DNA from: Methylomonas koyamae
GTDB taxonomy: Bacteria > Pseudomonadota > Gammaproteobacteria > Methylococcales > Methylomonadaceae
Length of the DNA stretch: 32,830 bases
Reading direction: 5' to 3'
Assembly (NCBI RefSeq): GCF_001644025.1
Contig: NZ_LUUK01000174.1
Span: 1-32,830 of the forward strand
Below, in pieces: positions 1-8,258 of this stretch; positions within the stretch are counted from its first letter, which is position 1; the number at the start of each line of letters is the position of its first letter. Both the position numbers and the translations under genes were made by a program. The notes under the pieces were generated by a model. That model searched no databases, was not told the DNA's origin, and was given only the letters and a program-made list of their open reading frames with translations.

Positions 1-1
1 C

Positions 2-1900
2 ATCGCGGTCGAAATGATGGCTTCGAAAATGGAGCAGGGCTGGGAGCGTACCAGGGCGGCGGCCTTTGCCTATACCTCGACCGCGATGCCGATGCTCAGC
101 GGTACCTTGGTCACCGCCGCCGGTTTTTTGCCGATCGCCACCGCCGAATCTTCGACCGGCGAATACACCCGCTCGATTTTCCAGGTGGTGGTGATTGCGT
201 TGTTGGTGTCTTGGGTCGCTGCGGTGGTGTTTGTGCCTTATTTGGGATTTCGGCTACTGCCGAATTACCGAGATCGCCACGCCCGACCGTCGGTGTTTGC
301 CCGCTGGTTGGCGCGCGCGGGAATCGGCAGCGAGGCGACCGGTCACGACGATTTGTACCAGACGCCTTTTTATCGCCGGTTTCGCGGGTTGGTGGCCGGC
401 TGCGTCTCGCATCGTTGGTTGGTGATTACGATTACGTTGGCAATGTTCGTCGGGGCGATCGTCGGTTTTAAATTCGTGCAACAACAATTTTTTCCGGATT
501 CGACCCGGCCCGAACTCGTCGTGGATCTACGTTTGGCCGAAGGCGTATCTTACGCGGCGACCGAAGCCGAGGTGAAAAAACTGGAAGATTGGTTGAGCCG
601 GCAATCCGGCATCGAAAACTACGTGGCCTATGTGGGCAACGGCAGTCCGCGCTTTTATCTGCCGTTGGATCAACAGTTACCGCAGCGCAATTTTGCCCAA
701 TTCGTGGTTTTGACTCAGGGACCCACGGAACGCGAGGCGCTGCGGCTTCGCTTGATTCAATTGTTCGAACAGGATTTCCCCAATTTGCGGGGCAGCGTGC
801 TGCGTTTGGAAAACGGCCCGCCGGTCGGTTTTCCGGTGCAGTTTCGGGTATCCGGACCGGATTTGAGCGAATTGCGCCGTCTGGCTCGACAGGTGGCCGA
901 TACGATGCGCGCCACCCCTTATTTGTCCAATGTGCAATTGGACTGGGAGGAACCGGTCAAAGTCGTCAGGGTCGACGTCGATCAATCCAAGGCTCGTCTG
1001 CTCGGCATTGGCTCCAACGACATCGCCAATCTGATCAACGGCGCTTTGCAGGGATTGTACGTCACCGAGTTTCGCGAGGACATCGAGCGCATCGATTTGC
1101 TGATTCGCGGCACCAAGGTTGAGCGCCAGCATTTGTCGCTATTGCAGCATCTGATGTTGCCTACCAGGAGCGGGCATAGCGTGCCGTTGTCGCAAATCGC
1201 GATTTTGGAATACGGCTTTGAGGAGGGCGTGATCTGGCGCCGGAATCGGATTCCGACCGTGACGGTGCGGGCGAATCTGTACGGCGACATCCAGGCGCCG
1301 ATGGTTTCGGCCCGGATCGAGGCCGATCTGGCCGAATTCAAACGTAAGCTGCCGGTCGGGTATCGCTTGGAAACCGGCGGCGCGGTCGAGGAGTCGGCGA
1401 AAGGCGGCGAGTCGGTGGCTGCCGGTATGCCGCTGTTCGTCATCAGCGTCTTGACGGTGTTGATGATTCAGTTGCAAAGTTTTTCCCGAGTCGCGTTGGT
1501 CGTATTGACCGCGCCGCTTGGCATGATAGGCGTGACACTGTTCTTGTTGCTGTTTCATCAGCCGTTCGGCTTTGTGGCGATGTTGGGCACGATCGCGTTG
1601 TCGGGCATGATCATGCGTAATTCGGTAATCCTGGTCGATCAAATCGATCAGGATAAAGCGGCCGGCCGCGCCGATTTCGATGCCATCGTCGATTCCACGG
1701 TGCGGCGTTTTCGCCCTATCGTGCTGACGGCCGCAGCGGCGATATTGGCGATGATTCCGCTGACGCGCAGCGCGTTTTTCGGCCCCATGGCGGTCGCCAT
1801 CATGGGGGGGCTGACCGTCGCCACGTTGCTGACCCTGTTGTTTTTGCCAGCCCTATATGCCGCCTGGTTTCGAGTCGAAATGCCGGAAGCGAGCGATTAG
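2..1900 (+). CDS. RND-family efflux permease, C-terminal part (5' truncated by window edge)
   Basis: The frame is open from base 2, so the start lies outside the window; about 633 codons remain of a family that usually has about 1000-1050 residues. What remains begins around the fourth transmembrane helix and includes the second large periplasmic loop and the C-terminal helix bundle. RND permeases sit in the inner membrane and use the proton gradient to pump drugs, metals or other compounds through a fusion protein and an outer-membrane channel. The helix corresponding to AcrB TM10 reads MIMRNSVILVD, with Arg where AcrB has the proton-relay Lys940; I recall this variant in other RND pumps. 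The helix 4 aspartate pair is outside the window. An HMA_2-like gene follows after 55 bases. Substrate cannot be told. The family call is firm; the subfamily is not. Confidence 0.93.
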   Translation: MAVEMMASKMEQGWERTRAAAFAYTSTAMPMLSGTLVTAAGFLPIATAESSTGEYTRSIFQVVVIALLVSWVAAVVFVPYLGFRLLPNYRDRHARPSVFARWLARAGIGSEATGHDDLYQTPFYRRFRGLVAGCVSHRWLVITITLAMFVGAIVGFKFVQQQFFPDSTRPELVVDLRLAEGVSYAATEAEVKKLEDWLSRQSGIENYVAYVGNGSPRFYLPLDQQLPQRNFAQFVVLTQGPTEREALRLRLIQLFEQDFPNLRGSVLRLENGPPVGFPVQFRVSGPDLSELRRLARQVADTMRATPYLSNVQLDWEEPVKVVRVDVDQSKARLLGIGSNDIANLINGALQGLYVTEFREDIERIDLLIRGTKVERQHLSLLQHLMLPTRSGHSVPLSQIAILEYGFEEGVIWRRNRIPTVTVRANLYGDIQAPMVSARIEADLAEFKRKLPVGYRLETGGAVEESAKGGESVAAGMPLFVISVLTVLMIQLQSFSRVALVVLTAPLGMIGVTLFLLLFHQPFGFVAMLGTIALSGMIMRNSVILVDQIDQDKAAGRADFDAIVDSTVRRFRPIVLTAAAAILAMIPLTRSAFFGPMAVAIMGGLTVATLLTLLFLPALYAAWFRVEMPEASD

Positions 1901-1955
1901 TCGTCGCATCTCCGTGTGCGGCGATCCTTTCAATTTTCAATGATAAACGGATTGC

Positions 1956-2390
1956 ATGAGCAGAATTGTATCTTCGTTGCCTGGGCGAATCAGAATACGC
2001 GACAAAGGCTTGCGGGACCCGGCTCGACAAACTCAACTTAGCCGGGAGTTGGCAAACATCACGGCGATTACCCAATGGCAAGCCAATCCACGCACCGGCA
2101 GTGTCGTCGTGAGTTTCGATCCCGGGGATACACCGATGGCAGAGCTGGAAGCCAAACTCGATGCCGCCGTCGACAATGTCTTGGGCGACGCGTTAACGCC
2201 GCCGCTGTTGACCAAGAAGCGCATTAACCGTTACAACAAAATCGCCATGTTGGGGAGTCTGGCGGCCTCGCTGGCACTTACTGCGGTGCGCCGAAAACGC
2301 TGGCGGCACTGGCATGCGGCGACGGGCTACCTGTTCGTCGCCAATTTAGGCGTGCATTTATATCTTTACCGGAAATCGCTATTCCGCTAA
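1956..2390 (+). CDS. Small membrane protein with HMA_2-like (heavy-metal-associated-type) domain
   Basis: A 144-residue protein. Residues about 1-70 resemble the HMA_2 ferredoxin-like domain, opening with SLPGRIRIRDKGLRD as in N-termini of some heavy-metal P-type ATPases. Residues about 92-108 and 120-138 are hydrophobic and probably form two membrane helices separated by a basic stretch (RRKRWRHWH). There is no cysteine anywhere, so the CxxC metal site of true HMA chaperones is absent; metal binding is therefore doubtful, though the histidines could contribute. It lies 55 bases after the RND permease on the same strand and may share its transcript, hinting at a role near that pump. The upstream Shine-Dalgarno is weak. 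Function is unknown beyond this. Confidence 0.75.
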   Translation: MSRIVSSLPGRIRIRDKGLRDPARQTQLSRELANITAITQWQANPRTGSVVVSFDPGDTPMAELEAKLDAAVDNVLGDALTPPLLTKKRINRYNKIAMLGSLAASLALTAVRRKRWRHWHAATGYLFVANLGVHLYLYRKSLFR

Positions 2391-2606
2391 GTACCGCGCT
2401 CGCGGTTCTAAAAGGTGGAGCGTGCGACCTTGAGGGGCCGCCGGCGACTTGGCTGGATTGCCACAGTGATGGTGGCAATCGAGGCTGCGGGCTTTTGTAT
2501 CTGAAAAAGGCATAATAGTATTCATTTTTATCATTAAAATGCCGACCGGTAACGCTGGCATAATGTCCGCGCTTATCTGAATTAACGAAATAGAAGGCCG
2601 GAAATT

Positions 2607-3416
2607 ATGAATTTAATGTATACGCTGTCGGGTTTTGTAGTCGGTTTGCTGGTGGGCGTGACCGGCGTCGGCGGCGGCTCTTTGATGACGCCGTTGTTGG
2701 TGTTCCTTTTCGGTTTCAAACCAGCCGTCGCGGTCGGTACCGATCTGTTATACGCGGCGATTACCAAAACCGCCGGCGTTTTTGTTCATCACGGCAAGCA
2801 CAAGTCCGTGGATTGGCGCATCGTCGGTTGGCTCGCGCTGGGTAGCTTGCCGTTCGCGGGTATGACGCTTTACGTGCTGAAAAATCTGATGGCGGTCGGT
2901 AAGGAAACCACCGGTATGATTACTTTCACGTTGGGCGTGGCTTTGTTGCTGACGGCCTGCGCGTTGCTGGTTCGTAGCTGGATGCTACGTCATTCGGCGA
3001 AAGAAGAAATCGACGACGAGCATAGCAATCAGGATAACAGTGGCCGGTTTTCGCCGAGTTGGGAGCGATTTGCAACGGTGTTGACCGGCGCGATATTGGG
3101 CGTGTTGGTGACCCTGTCGTCGGTGGGAGCCGGTGCGCTGGGTACCGTCGCGCTGCTATTTCTATATCCGAGAATGACCACGCTGAAAATTGTCGGCACC
3201 GATCTGGCCCATGCGATTCCATTGACCGCAGTGGCTGGGCTTGGGCACTTGAGTCTCGGAAACTTCGATTTGCAATTGCTGTTGAGCTTGTTGGCGGGTT
3301 CTCTGCCGGGTATCTGGCTGGGTAGCCACTTGAGCGCGAAGATTCCGGAGCAATTTCTCCGTCCGGCCCTGGCGACCTTGTTGCTCGTGATCGGTTTGAA
3401 GTTTGTGCTGCAATAA
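2607..3416 (+). CDS. TauE/SafE (TSUP) family membrane permease
   Basis: A 269-residue polytopic membrane protein with about eight hydrophobic helices in two halves, joined by a charged linker around residues 130-150. The start (MNLMYTLSGFVVGLLVGVTG) and the glycine-rich GVTGVGGGSLMTPLL stretch are typical of the sulfite exporter TauE/SafE (TSUP) family; a related glycine-rich motif (SSVGAGALGT) opens the second half. Family members move sulfite, sulfoacetate or other sulfur or organic anions across the inner membrane, but the substrate of this one cannot be read from sequence. A purine-rich stretch (agaagg) about 10 bases before the ATG supports the start. It is probably its own transcription unit, with a candidate terminator about 150 bases downstream. 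Confidence 0.88.
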   Translation: MNLMYTLSGFVVGLLVGVTGVGGGSLMTPLLVFLFGFKPAVAVGTDLLYAAITKTAGVFVHHGKHKSVDWRIVGWLALGSLPFAGMTLYVLKNLMAVGKETTGMITFTLGVALLLTACALLVRSWMLRHSAKEEIDDEHSNQDNSGRFSPSWERFATVLTGAILGVLVTLSSVGAGALGTVALLFLYPRMTTLKIVGTDLAHAIPLTAVAGLGHLSLGNFDLQLLLSLLAGSLPGIWLGSHLSAKIPEQFLRPALATLLLVIGLKFVLQ

Positions 3417-3564
3417 ACCGAGGTTCAACGCGTGCGGCACCGGTTGGCGCGTGCCGATCTTTGTCGATGATGCTGTTTGGCTGGATTGACTGGGTGCGGC
3501 AAGACGGCGTGGCGGGTCGTGGATTCGCCGGTCCGGCAATAGCGGGGTTCCGGACCACTCGATC

Positions 3565-3602
3565 AGATCGCCGGCCTCGAAGTGAGAAACCGGCGATTTT
3601 CA
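3565..3602 (+). terminator. Candidate Rho-independent terminator for the TSUP gene
   Basis: An 8-bp perfect stem (ATCGCCGG at 3567-3574 with CCGGCGAT at 3590-3597) encloses a 15-base loop and is followed by a short T run. One wobble and one A-T pair extend the base. Only the + strand has the T run, so it would end transcripts coming from the TSUP gene. It lies just beyond the 3' end of the oppositely oriented typA. The long loop and short T tract limit confidence. Confidence 0.45.
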
Positions 3603-3619
3603 GGTTTGCGCGTGCTGGC

Positions 3620-5443
3620 TTATTCGGCTGAACGCGAGGCGCGTTTGCGGTCGTTCTCGGATAGCAGCTTTTTACGCAGGCGTATCGATTGCGGCGTGAC
3701 TTCGACCAGTTCGTCCTCGTCGATGAATTCCAAGGCCTGTTCCAGCGTCATTTTTTGGATGCGGGTCAGGATCAGGTTTTCGTCGGTGCCGGCCGCGCGG
3801 ATGTTGGTGAGCTGTTTGGCCTTGGTCGGGTTCACAACCAAATCGTTGGCGCGCGAATGAATGCCAACCAGCATGCCTTCGTAGACTTCGTCGGCATGCA
3901 CGATGAACAATTCGCCGCGTTCTTGAAGGGCGAACAGCGCGTAGGCCAAAGCCTTGCCTTGAACCATCGAGACCAATACGCCGCGCTTGCGCACACCGAA
4001 GGTGCCGGGTTTGACCGGGCCGTAATGGTCGAAGACATGGTAGAACAAGCCGGAGCCGGAGGTGGCGGTCATGAACTCGGTCTGGAAACCGATCAGGCCG
4101 CGCGACGGTACCATATATTCCAGGCGGATACGGCCCTTGCCGTCCGGGACCATGTTCAGCAAATCGCCCTTGCGCTCGCCGAGTTTTTCCATGATCGCGC
4201 CCTGATGTTCGTCTTCCACTTCGATGGTGACCATTTCGAACGGTTCGGTGGTGACGCCGTCTTCTTCCTTGAAAATCACTTCAGGACGCGACACGCCTAA
4301 TTCGAAGCCTTCGCGACGCATGTTTTCGATCAAAATCGACAAATGCAATTCGCCTCGGCCGGACACTTTAAATTTGTCCGGATCGCTGGTGTCCTCGACG
4401 CGCAATGCGACGTTGTGCTGCAATTCCTTGTGCAACCGATCGCGTATTTGCCGCGACGTGACGAATTTGCCTTCCTTGCCGGCGAACGGCGAGTTGTTGA
4501 CCTGGAACGTCATGCTGACGGTCGGTTCGTCGACTTTCAGCGGCGGCAAGGCTTCGACCGCGTCCTGCTGACATAACGTGTCTGAAATTTCCAGTTTATC
4601 GATACCGGTGAACGCGATGATGTCGCCGGCTTGCGCTTGCGGCACTTCGATACGTTCCAGCCCCTTGAAACCGAAGATTTGCAGCATTCGGCCGTTGCGG
4701 GTGGCGCCTTCTCGGTTGATCAAGGTCAGCGGTTGGTTGGTTTTGACGCTGCCGCGCTGGATGCGGCCAATGCCGATCACGCCAACATAGCTGTTGTAGT
4801 CCAGGCTGATGACTTGCATTTGGAACGGGCCGTCGATATTGACCGGCGGCGGACTCACCTTGTCGACGATGGTTTGGAACAGCGGGGTCATGTCACCGCC
4901 CTCGACGGTGCTTTCCAGTTCCAGACCCGCGTAACCTTTCAGCGCCGAGGCATAGACGATCGGGAAATCCAATTGTTCGTCGGTGGCGCCGAGCCGGTCG
5001 AACAAATCGAAAGTTTGGTCGATGACCCAGTCCGGGCGGGCGCCGGGGCGGTCGACTTTGTTGATGACGACGATGGGTTTCAAGCCCAGGGCGAAGGCTT
5101 TCTGAGTCACGAAGCGGGTTTGCGGCATAGGGCCGTCCACGGCGTCGACCAGCAACAATACGCAATCGACCATGGACAGCACCCGCTCCACTTCGCCGCC
5201 GAAATCGGCGTGGCCCGGTGTGTCGACGATGTTGATGTGATAGCCGTTCCAGTCGATCGCGGTATTCTTCGCCAGAATGGTGATTCCGCGTTCTTTTTCC
5301 AGCGCGTTGGAGTCCATCACGCGTTCGTCGACTTTTTCGTGGGCGTCGAAGGTGCCGGATTGTTGCAGCAATTGATCGACGAGAGTGGTTTTGCCATGGT
5401 CAACGTGAGCGATGATGGCGATGTTTCTAAGTTTTTCTATCAC
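3620..5443 (-). CDS. typA: Ribosome-associated translational GTPase TypA/BipA
   Basis: A 607-residue protein, the usual length for TypA/BipA. The GTPase domain starts at once: P-loop AHVDHGKTT at residues 12-20, the DTPGHADF switch II motif and NKVD for guanine recognition. Domains II, III, V and the BipA-specific C-terminal domain follow without interruption. TypA is an EF-G-like GTPase that binds the ribosome and helps assembly and translation under stress, including cold. It sits 82 bases downstream of the rhodanese gene on the same strand, and no terminator is visible between them, so partial co-transcription with the lysR-methyltransferase-rhodanese set is possible. A 331-codon antisense frame across it is a coding shadow. 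Confidence 0.98.
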   Translation of the reverse strand: MIEKLRNIAIIAHVDHGKTTLVDQLLQQSGTFDAHEKVDERVMDSNALEKERGITILAKNTAIDWNGYHINIVDTPGHADFGGEVERVLSMVDCVLLLVDAVDGPMPQTRFVTQKAFALGLKPIVVINKVDRPGARPDWVIDQTFDLFDRLGATDEQLDFPIVYASALKGYAGLELESTVEGGDMTPLFQTIVDKVSPPPVNIDGPFQMQVISLDYNSYVGVIGIGRIQRGSVKTNQPLTLINREGATRNGRMLQIFGFKGLERIEVPQAQAGDIIAFTGIDKLEISDTLCQQDAVEALPPLKVDEPTVSMTFQVNNSPFAGKEGKFVTSRQIRDRLHKELQHNVALRVEDTSDPDKFKVSGRGELHLSILIENMRREGFELGVSRPEVIFKEEDGVTTEPFEMVTIEVEDEHQGAIMEKLGERKGDLLNMVPDGKGRIRLEYMVPSRGLIGFQTEFMTATSGSGLFYHVFDHYGPVKPGTFGVRKRGVLVSMVQGKALAYALFALQERGELFIVHADEVYEGMLVGIHSRANDLVVNPTKAKQLTNIRAAGTDENLILTRIQKMTLEQALEFIDEDELVEVTPQSIRLRKKLLSENDRKRASRSAE

Positions 5444-5525
5444 AGGATTGTCGGATTTTTAGAGAATAGGGAAATCGATGTAGGTAGAGGCGCTTGCCTC
5501 GATACTGAAAAATACTTGCGACGGC

Positions 5526-5918
5526 TTAGCTTTGTTCCCAGGGCAGGCCGTGGAAACGCCAGCCGCCGAGTTTTCCGCGGTGTTTTTGCTCGTCCAGCGG
5601 GCCTTCGAAGCCTTCCAGGATGTTGACCAAATGCCGGTAGCCGGCCGCTTCCAGAGCTTTGGCGGCTTCGACCGAGCGGACGCCACTGCGGCATAACAAC
5701 AAAATCGGCGCCGATGGGTCCGGGGCGTGTTGTTGCACCTGCTCCACGAAGGTCGGGTTGAGTTGCATGCCGGGGAATTCCTTCCAGGCGATGTGTATCG
5801 CTTTGGGAGGATGGCCGACGAAACCGTGTTCGATCGCGGTTCTAACGTCGATCAGTACCGCGGATGGGTTGTTCTGCAGTAAGGCCCAGGCTTGTTTGGG
5901 GTCGAGATTGTCTATCAT
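5526..5918 (-). CDS. Rhodanese-like domain protein
   Basis: A 130-residue single-domain rhodanese. The active-site loop is CRSGVR with the catalytic cysteine at residue 76, and the upstream LIDVRTAIEHGFVGH motif (residues 22-36) is the standard CH2A-type region. Such proteins carry a persulfide sulfur and transfer it in thiosulfate detoxification, tRNA thiolation or sulfur trafficking; the partner here is unknown. There is no signal peptide, so it is cytoplasmic. Its ATG overlaps the TGA of the methyltransferase gene in an ATGA arrangement (5915-5918), which points to translational coupling. Confidence 0.93.
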   Translation of the reverse strand: MIDNLDPKQAWALLQNNPSAVLIDVRTAIEHGFVGHPPKAIHIAWKEFPGMQLNPTFVEQVQQHAPDPSAPILLLCRSGVRSVEAAKALEAAGYRHLVNILEGFEGPLDEQKHRGKLGGWRFHGLPWEQS

Positions 5919-6505
5919 GGTGTCGAGTCAAGGTTGGTATTCTGTCCGATGAAGGCCGCTTCGTTGCGTGGTCCGCGCCGCAAGTCGCCGGTGCGGGCGT
6001 ATTCCCGGTAATATACCGGCGTCAGCGGGGCAAACAGTTGTAACAATTCGTTGCGGTTCAGCAGGAAAGCGGGGTTGCTGGGGCCGATCGGTTCCGGTTT
6101 GTCGCGGATAAAGGTTTGATAAAACAACAAGCCTTCGGGCTTCAAGGCCGTCATTATCGCATTACACAGGGTGCGGTCAAGAAAACGACTGATGACAATT
6201 ACATCGAATAGCTGATTGCGCAAGCTGTCGGCTTCGATACGGTGTTGCCGGCAGGTGATGTCGAGCGATCTTAGCTTGGCGTGGGAGGCTAGTATTTCCA
6301 GTGCGCGCGCGGAGATGTCCCAGGCTTGGACGCGCAGGCCTTGCTGGGCTAAAAACAAAGCATTTCCGCCTAATCCGCAAGCCAGATCCAGCGCAGAGCC
6401 CTCGGCCGGTAACAGGAAGGGGTGTTCAGCCAGCACTTCGGTCGGCGGTCCTGGTTGGTGGGCGGCTTGATAGATCGCGTCCCATTTTGCTTGCAGGTCG
6501 TTCAC
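5915..6505 (-). CDS. Class I SAM-dependent methyltransferase (GTG start)
   Basis: A 196-residue protein of the class I Rossmann-fold methyltransferase superfamily. Motif I (ALDLACGLGGNA, residues 38-49) binds S-adenosylmethionine, and the acidic end of strand 2 is seen in QAWDIS. The general form recalls TehB-like small methyltransferases, but the substrate is unknown. The frame is open much further upstream, but that part lies antiparallel-free within lysR and encodes nothing recognisable; the sensible start is GTG at 6505-6503, which overlaps the lysR TGA (GTGA). A GGA stretch lies a few bases upstream inside lysR. The stop overlaps the rhodanese ATG. This places it firmly in a coupled three-gene set. 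Confidence 0.88.
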   Translation of the reverse strand: MNDLQAKWDAIYQAAHQPGPPTEVLAEHPFLLPAEGSALDLACGLGGNALFLAQQGLRVQAWDISARALEILASHAKLRSLDITCRQHRIEADSLRNQLFDVIVISRFLDRTLCNAIMTALKPEGLLFYQTFIRDKPEPIGPSNPAFLLNRNELLQLFAPLTPVYYREYARTGDLRRGPRNEAAFIGQNTNLDSTP

Positions 6506-7407
6506 GGCGGATCCATGCCGATGCGATGCGGCAGCCAAGCTTGGATAAAGTCCAGAAAAGATCGTACCTTGGCCGACAAATATTTGCGGTGCGGATAAAC
6601 CGCGTAAATTTCCAGCGGGGTGATGCCGTATTGTTCCATCACCACTTGCAAGCGACCTTGTTCGATGTCGCGGCCGACGATGTAGCGCGGCAGCATGATC
6701 AGGCCAAGGCCGTTGACGGCGGCATTGCGGATCGGGTCGGCCATATTGGCCTGCATCCGGCCGGTCACGGTCACTGTCCGTTCGCCGAGAATGCCTTTGA
6801 AACGCCATTTATTGCGTGGTGGAATCGCCCAGTTGATCAAGCAGCTATGATCCTCCAGGTCTTCCGGGTCTTGAGGAGTGCCGTGCAGCTTCAGATATTC
6901 CGGCGAAGCGCAAACCACCAGCGACGAGGTGGCGATTTTGCGGGCGACCAAGCTGGTGTCGTTAAGTTGGCCCAGGTAAATCGCCAAATCGACGCCTTCG
7001 TCGATCAGGTCTACCTGGCCGCCTTTTAGCACCATATCGACCGACAGGTCCGGATAGTTTTTCAGATACTCGGTCAGTCCGGGCGAAATGTGGCTGGCGC
7101 CAATGACCGGCGGCGCCAGGATTTTCAACATGCCGCGCGGTTCGGTTTGTAAATGGGTGACCGCCGACTCCATCTCGGCGACGTCCAACAGCACCTGCTG
7201 ACAGCGTTCCAAATAGGCTTCGCCGGCCTCGGTTAGACTTAGGCTGCGGGTGGTGCGGTTGAACAAGCGGGTGTTCAATTCGCTTTCGAGCTGCATGATG
7301 TGTTTGGTGGCCATCGCCCTGGAAATGTCCAAGTCCTTGGCGGCGCCGGCAAAGCTACCGGCTTTGGCGACGCGTACAAACACATTCATGCTGGTCAGTT
7401 TATCCAT
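6502..7407 (-). CDS. LysR-family transcriptional regulator
   Basis: A 301-residue regulator of the usual LysR length. Residues 1-60 form the winged helix-turn-helix (MDKLTSMNVFVRVAKAGSFA start, with the ELNTRLFNRTTRSLSLTEAG block), and residues about 90-295 form the periplasmic-binding-protein-like effector domain. It resembles the CrgA/DsdC-like branch often annotated simply as LysR. The start is set by a near-perfect Shine-Dalgarno (AAGGAGGT) six or so bases before the ATG. The effector is unknown. It leads a gene set that continues into the methyltransferase and rhodanese by 4-base overlaps, so it may regulate its own operon. A palindrome lies in the divergent upstream region. Confidence 0.95.
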   Translation of the reverse strand: MDKLTSMNVFVRVAKAGSFAGAAKDLDISRAMATKHIMQLESELNTRLFNRTTRSLSLTEAGEAYLERCQQVLLDVAEMESAVTHLQTEPRGMLKILAPPVIGASHISPGLTEYLKNYPDLSVDMVLKGGQVDLIDEGVDLAIYLGQLNDTSLVARKIATSSLVVCASPEYLKLHGTPQDPEDLEDHSCLINWAIPPRNKWRFKGILGERTVTVTGRMQANMADPIRNAAVNGLGLIMLPRYIVGRDIEQGRLQVVMEQYGITPLEIYAVYPHRKYLSAKVRSFLDFIQAWLPHRIGMDPP

Positions 7408-7470
7408 CGAAACCTCCTTGGTCGTCTGGGGGGATAGGCGTGCTAATACGCTAATTGTTTCTCTAATGGA

Positions 7471-7500
7471 TACAATTTATTTAATAAATTCCGAATTGTA
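7471..7500. promoter_or_regulatory. Palindromic AT-rich site between lysR and the small membrane gene
   Basis: A perfect 17-base palindrome (AATTTATT-T-AATAAATT, 7474-7490) is nested inside a wider inverted repeat (TACAATT at 7471-7477 and AATTGTA at 7494-7500). It lies in the divergent region between lysR (start 7407, -) and the small membrane peptide gene (start 7590, +), directly overlapping the -35 element proposed for the latter. LysR regulators commonly bind such interrupted dyads upstream of their own divergent gene, so this is a candidate operator for the adjacent LysR protein. Position and symmetry are seen; the binding is inferred. Confidence 0.45.
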
Positions 7501-7523
7501 AACTTTTTTTTGTACTGTATAGT
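7496..7523 (+). promoter_or_regulatory. Candidate sigma-70 promoter for the small membrane peptide gene
   Basis: TTGTAA (7496-7501) and TATAGT (7518-7523) are separated by 16 bases and lie about 65 bases before the proposed start at 7590. Both hexamers deviate from consensus by one or two bases. The -35 element overlaps the inverted repeat described for the lysR divergent region. Confidence 0.45.
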
Positions 7524-7589
7524 ATGCGGCAACTGAAAAGCAAACAGATGGAATCTTGTCAAGGGCAAGGTTGAGAGGAGATGAAAGCG

Positions 7590-7739
7590 ATGCAAGACAT
7601 GAAAAAAGATATTCTGATCGGTACTTTGTTTTTTGCCGGGATTTGGAACTTTATGTCCGGTTTGTTTTTGGTCTCGACGGTTCTGTTTGCGGCGACGTCG
7701 ATGTTTAGCAATATGTCCAAAGCTCAGTCCAACGGCTGA
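7590..7739 (+). CDS. Small single-helix membrane peptide (hypothetical)
   Basis: A 49-codon frame encoding MQDMKKDILIGTLFFAG followed by a hydrophobic helix and a polar tail ending SKAQSNG. A lysine-rich N-terminus before a stretch of about 28 mostly hydrophobic residues suggests one transmembrane helix with the N-terminus inside. AGGAG at 7576-7580 is nine bases before the ATG at 7590; the in-frame ATG at 7581 touches the AGGAG and is less likely. A plausible promoter lies upstream and a strong terminator at 7818-7851 downstream, which together support a real short gene. I do not recognise the family. It is divergent from lysR and could be its target. Confidence 0.6.
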   Translation: MQDMKKDILIGTLFFAGIWNFMSGLFLVSTVLFAATSMFSNMSKAQSNG

Positions 7740-7817
7740 TCCCGAATTTGTAACTACCTCCTGGTGTTGTAATAACGAGCGGTAACCTCCTTCTTAAGTA
7801 CTCCGCTTGGTTTTTTG

Positions 7818-7851
7818 CCTTCCACCGCGCAAGCGCTGGGAGGTTTTTTTT
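7818..7851 (+). terminator. Strong Rho-independent terminator upstream of hisE
   Basis: A two-part stem: CCTTCC (7818-7823) pairs with GGGAGG (7838-7843), and GCGC (7827-7830) with GCGC (7833-7836), followed by eight T (7844-7851). It ends the short transcript of the small membrane gene, or acts as a leader terminator for hisE-tatABC, 65 bases downstream. An upstream AACCTCC (7785-7791) could pair with GGAGGTT (7839-7845) as an alternative structure. Confidence 0.75.
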
Positions 7852-7915
7852 GCCCGTCGGTTTTTGCGGCGGTCGTGTTATGATTTTGACTTTATTAACC
7901 ATTGTCCCTGGTTGA

Positions 7916-8245
7916 ATGAGCGACGTTCTGCACCAACTTGCCGAAGTTCTCGAACAGCGCAAGCAACAATCCGCCGATCAGTCTTATGTGGCGGGTCTTT
8001 ACGCCAAAGGTCTGGATCAAATCCTAAAAAAGATCGGCGAGGAGGCCACCGAGACGGTCATGGCCGCTAAAGACGGCGATCCGGAAAAGATTGTCTACGA
8101 AGTCGCCGACCTCTGGTTTCACAGCATGGTGTTGCTGGCGCATCAAGGGCTGGGCCCGGATGCCGTGTTGAACGAGTTGCGCCGGCGTTTCGGCTTGTCC
8201 GGACTTCAAGAAAAAGCGCAGCGTCAATCTTCCCAAACGAATTAA
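7916..8245 (+). CDS. hisE: Phosphoribosyl-ATP pyrophosphohydrolase
   Basis: A 109-residue protein matching HisE in length and sequence. It hydrolyses phosphoribosyl-ATP to phosphoribosyl-AMP and pyrophosphate, the second step of histidine synthesis, in the cytoplasm. The MazG-like all-alpha metal site is visible in the [16 protein letters not shown] block and the later YEVADLWFH motif. In many gammaproteobacteria hisI and hisE lie beside tatABC; here only hisE is present and the rest of the histidine pathway is not in the window. tatA follows after 13 bases, so the genes are likely co-transcribed. Confidence 0.96.
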   Translation: MSDVLHQLAEVLEQRKQQSADQSYVAGLYAKGLDQILKKIGEEATETVMAAKDGDPEKIVYEVADLWFHSMVLLAHQGLGPDAVLNELRRRFGLSGLQEKAQRQSSQTN

Positions 8246-8258
8246 TTAGGAGCGAGTC

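Noticed and set aside
2517-2536. AT-rich, Fur-box-like stretch upstream of the TSUP gene
   Set aside because: Only partial agreement with the Fur consensus and no iron-related gene nearby; likely chance in an AT-rich promoter.
4631-5626. 331-codon frame on the + strand
   Set aside because: Lies antisense to typA, which is certain; composition is that of a GC-rich coding shadow and no domain is recognisable.
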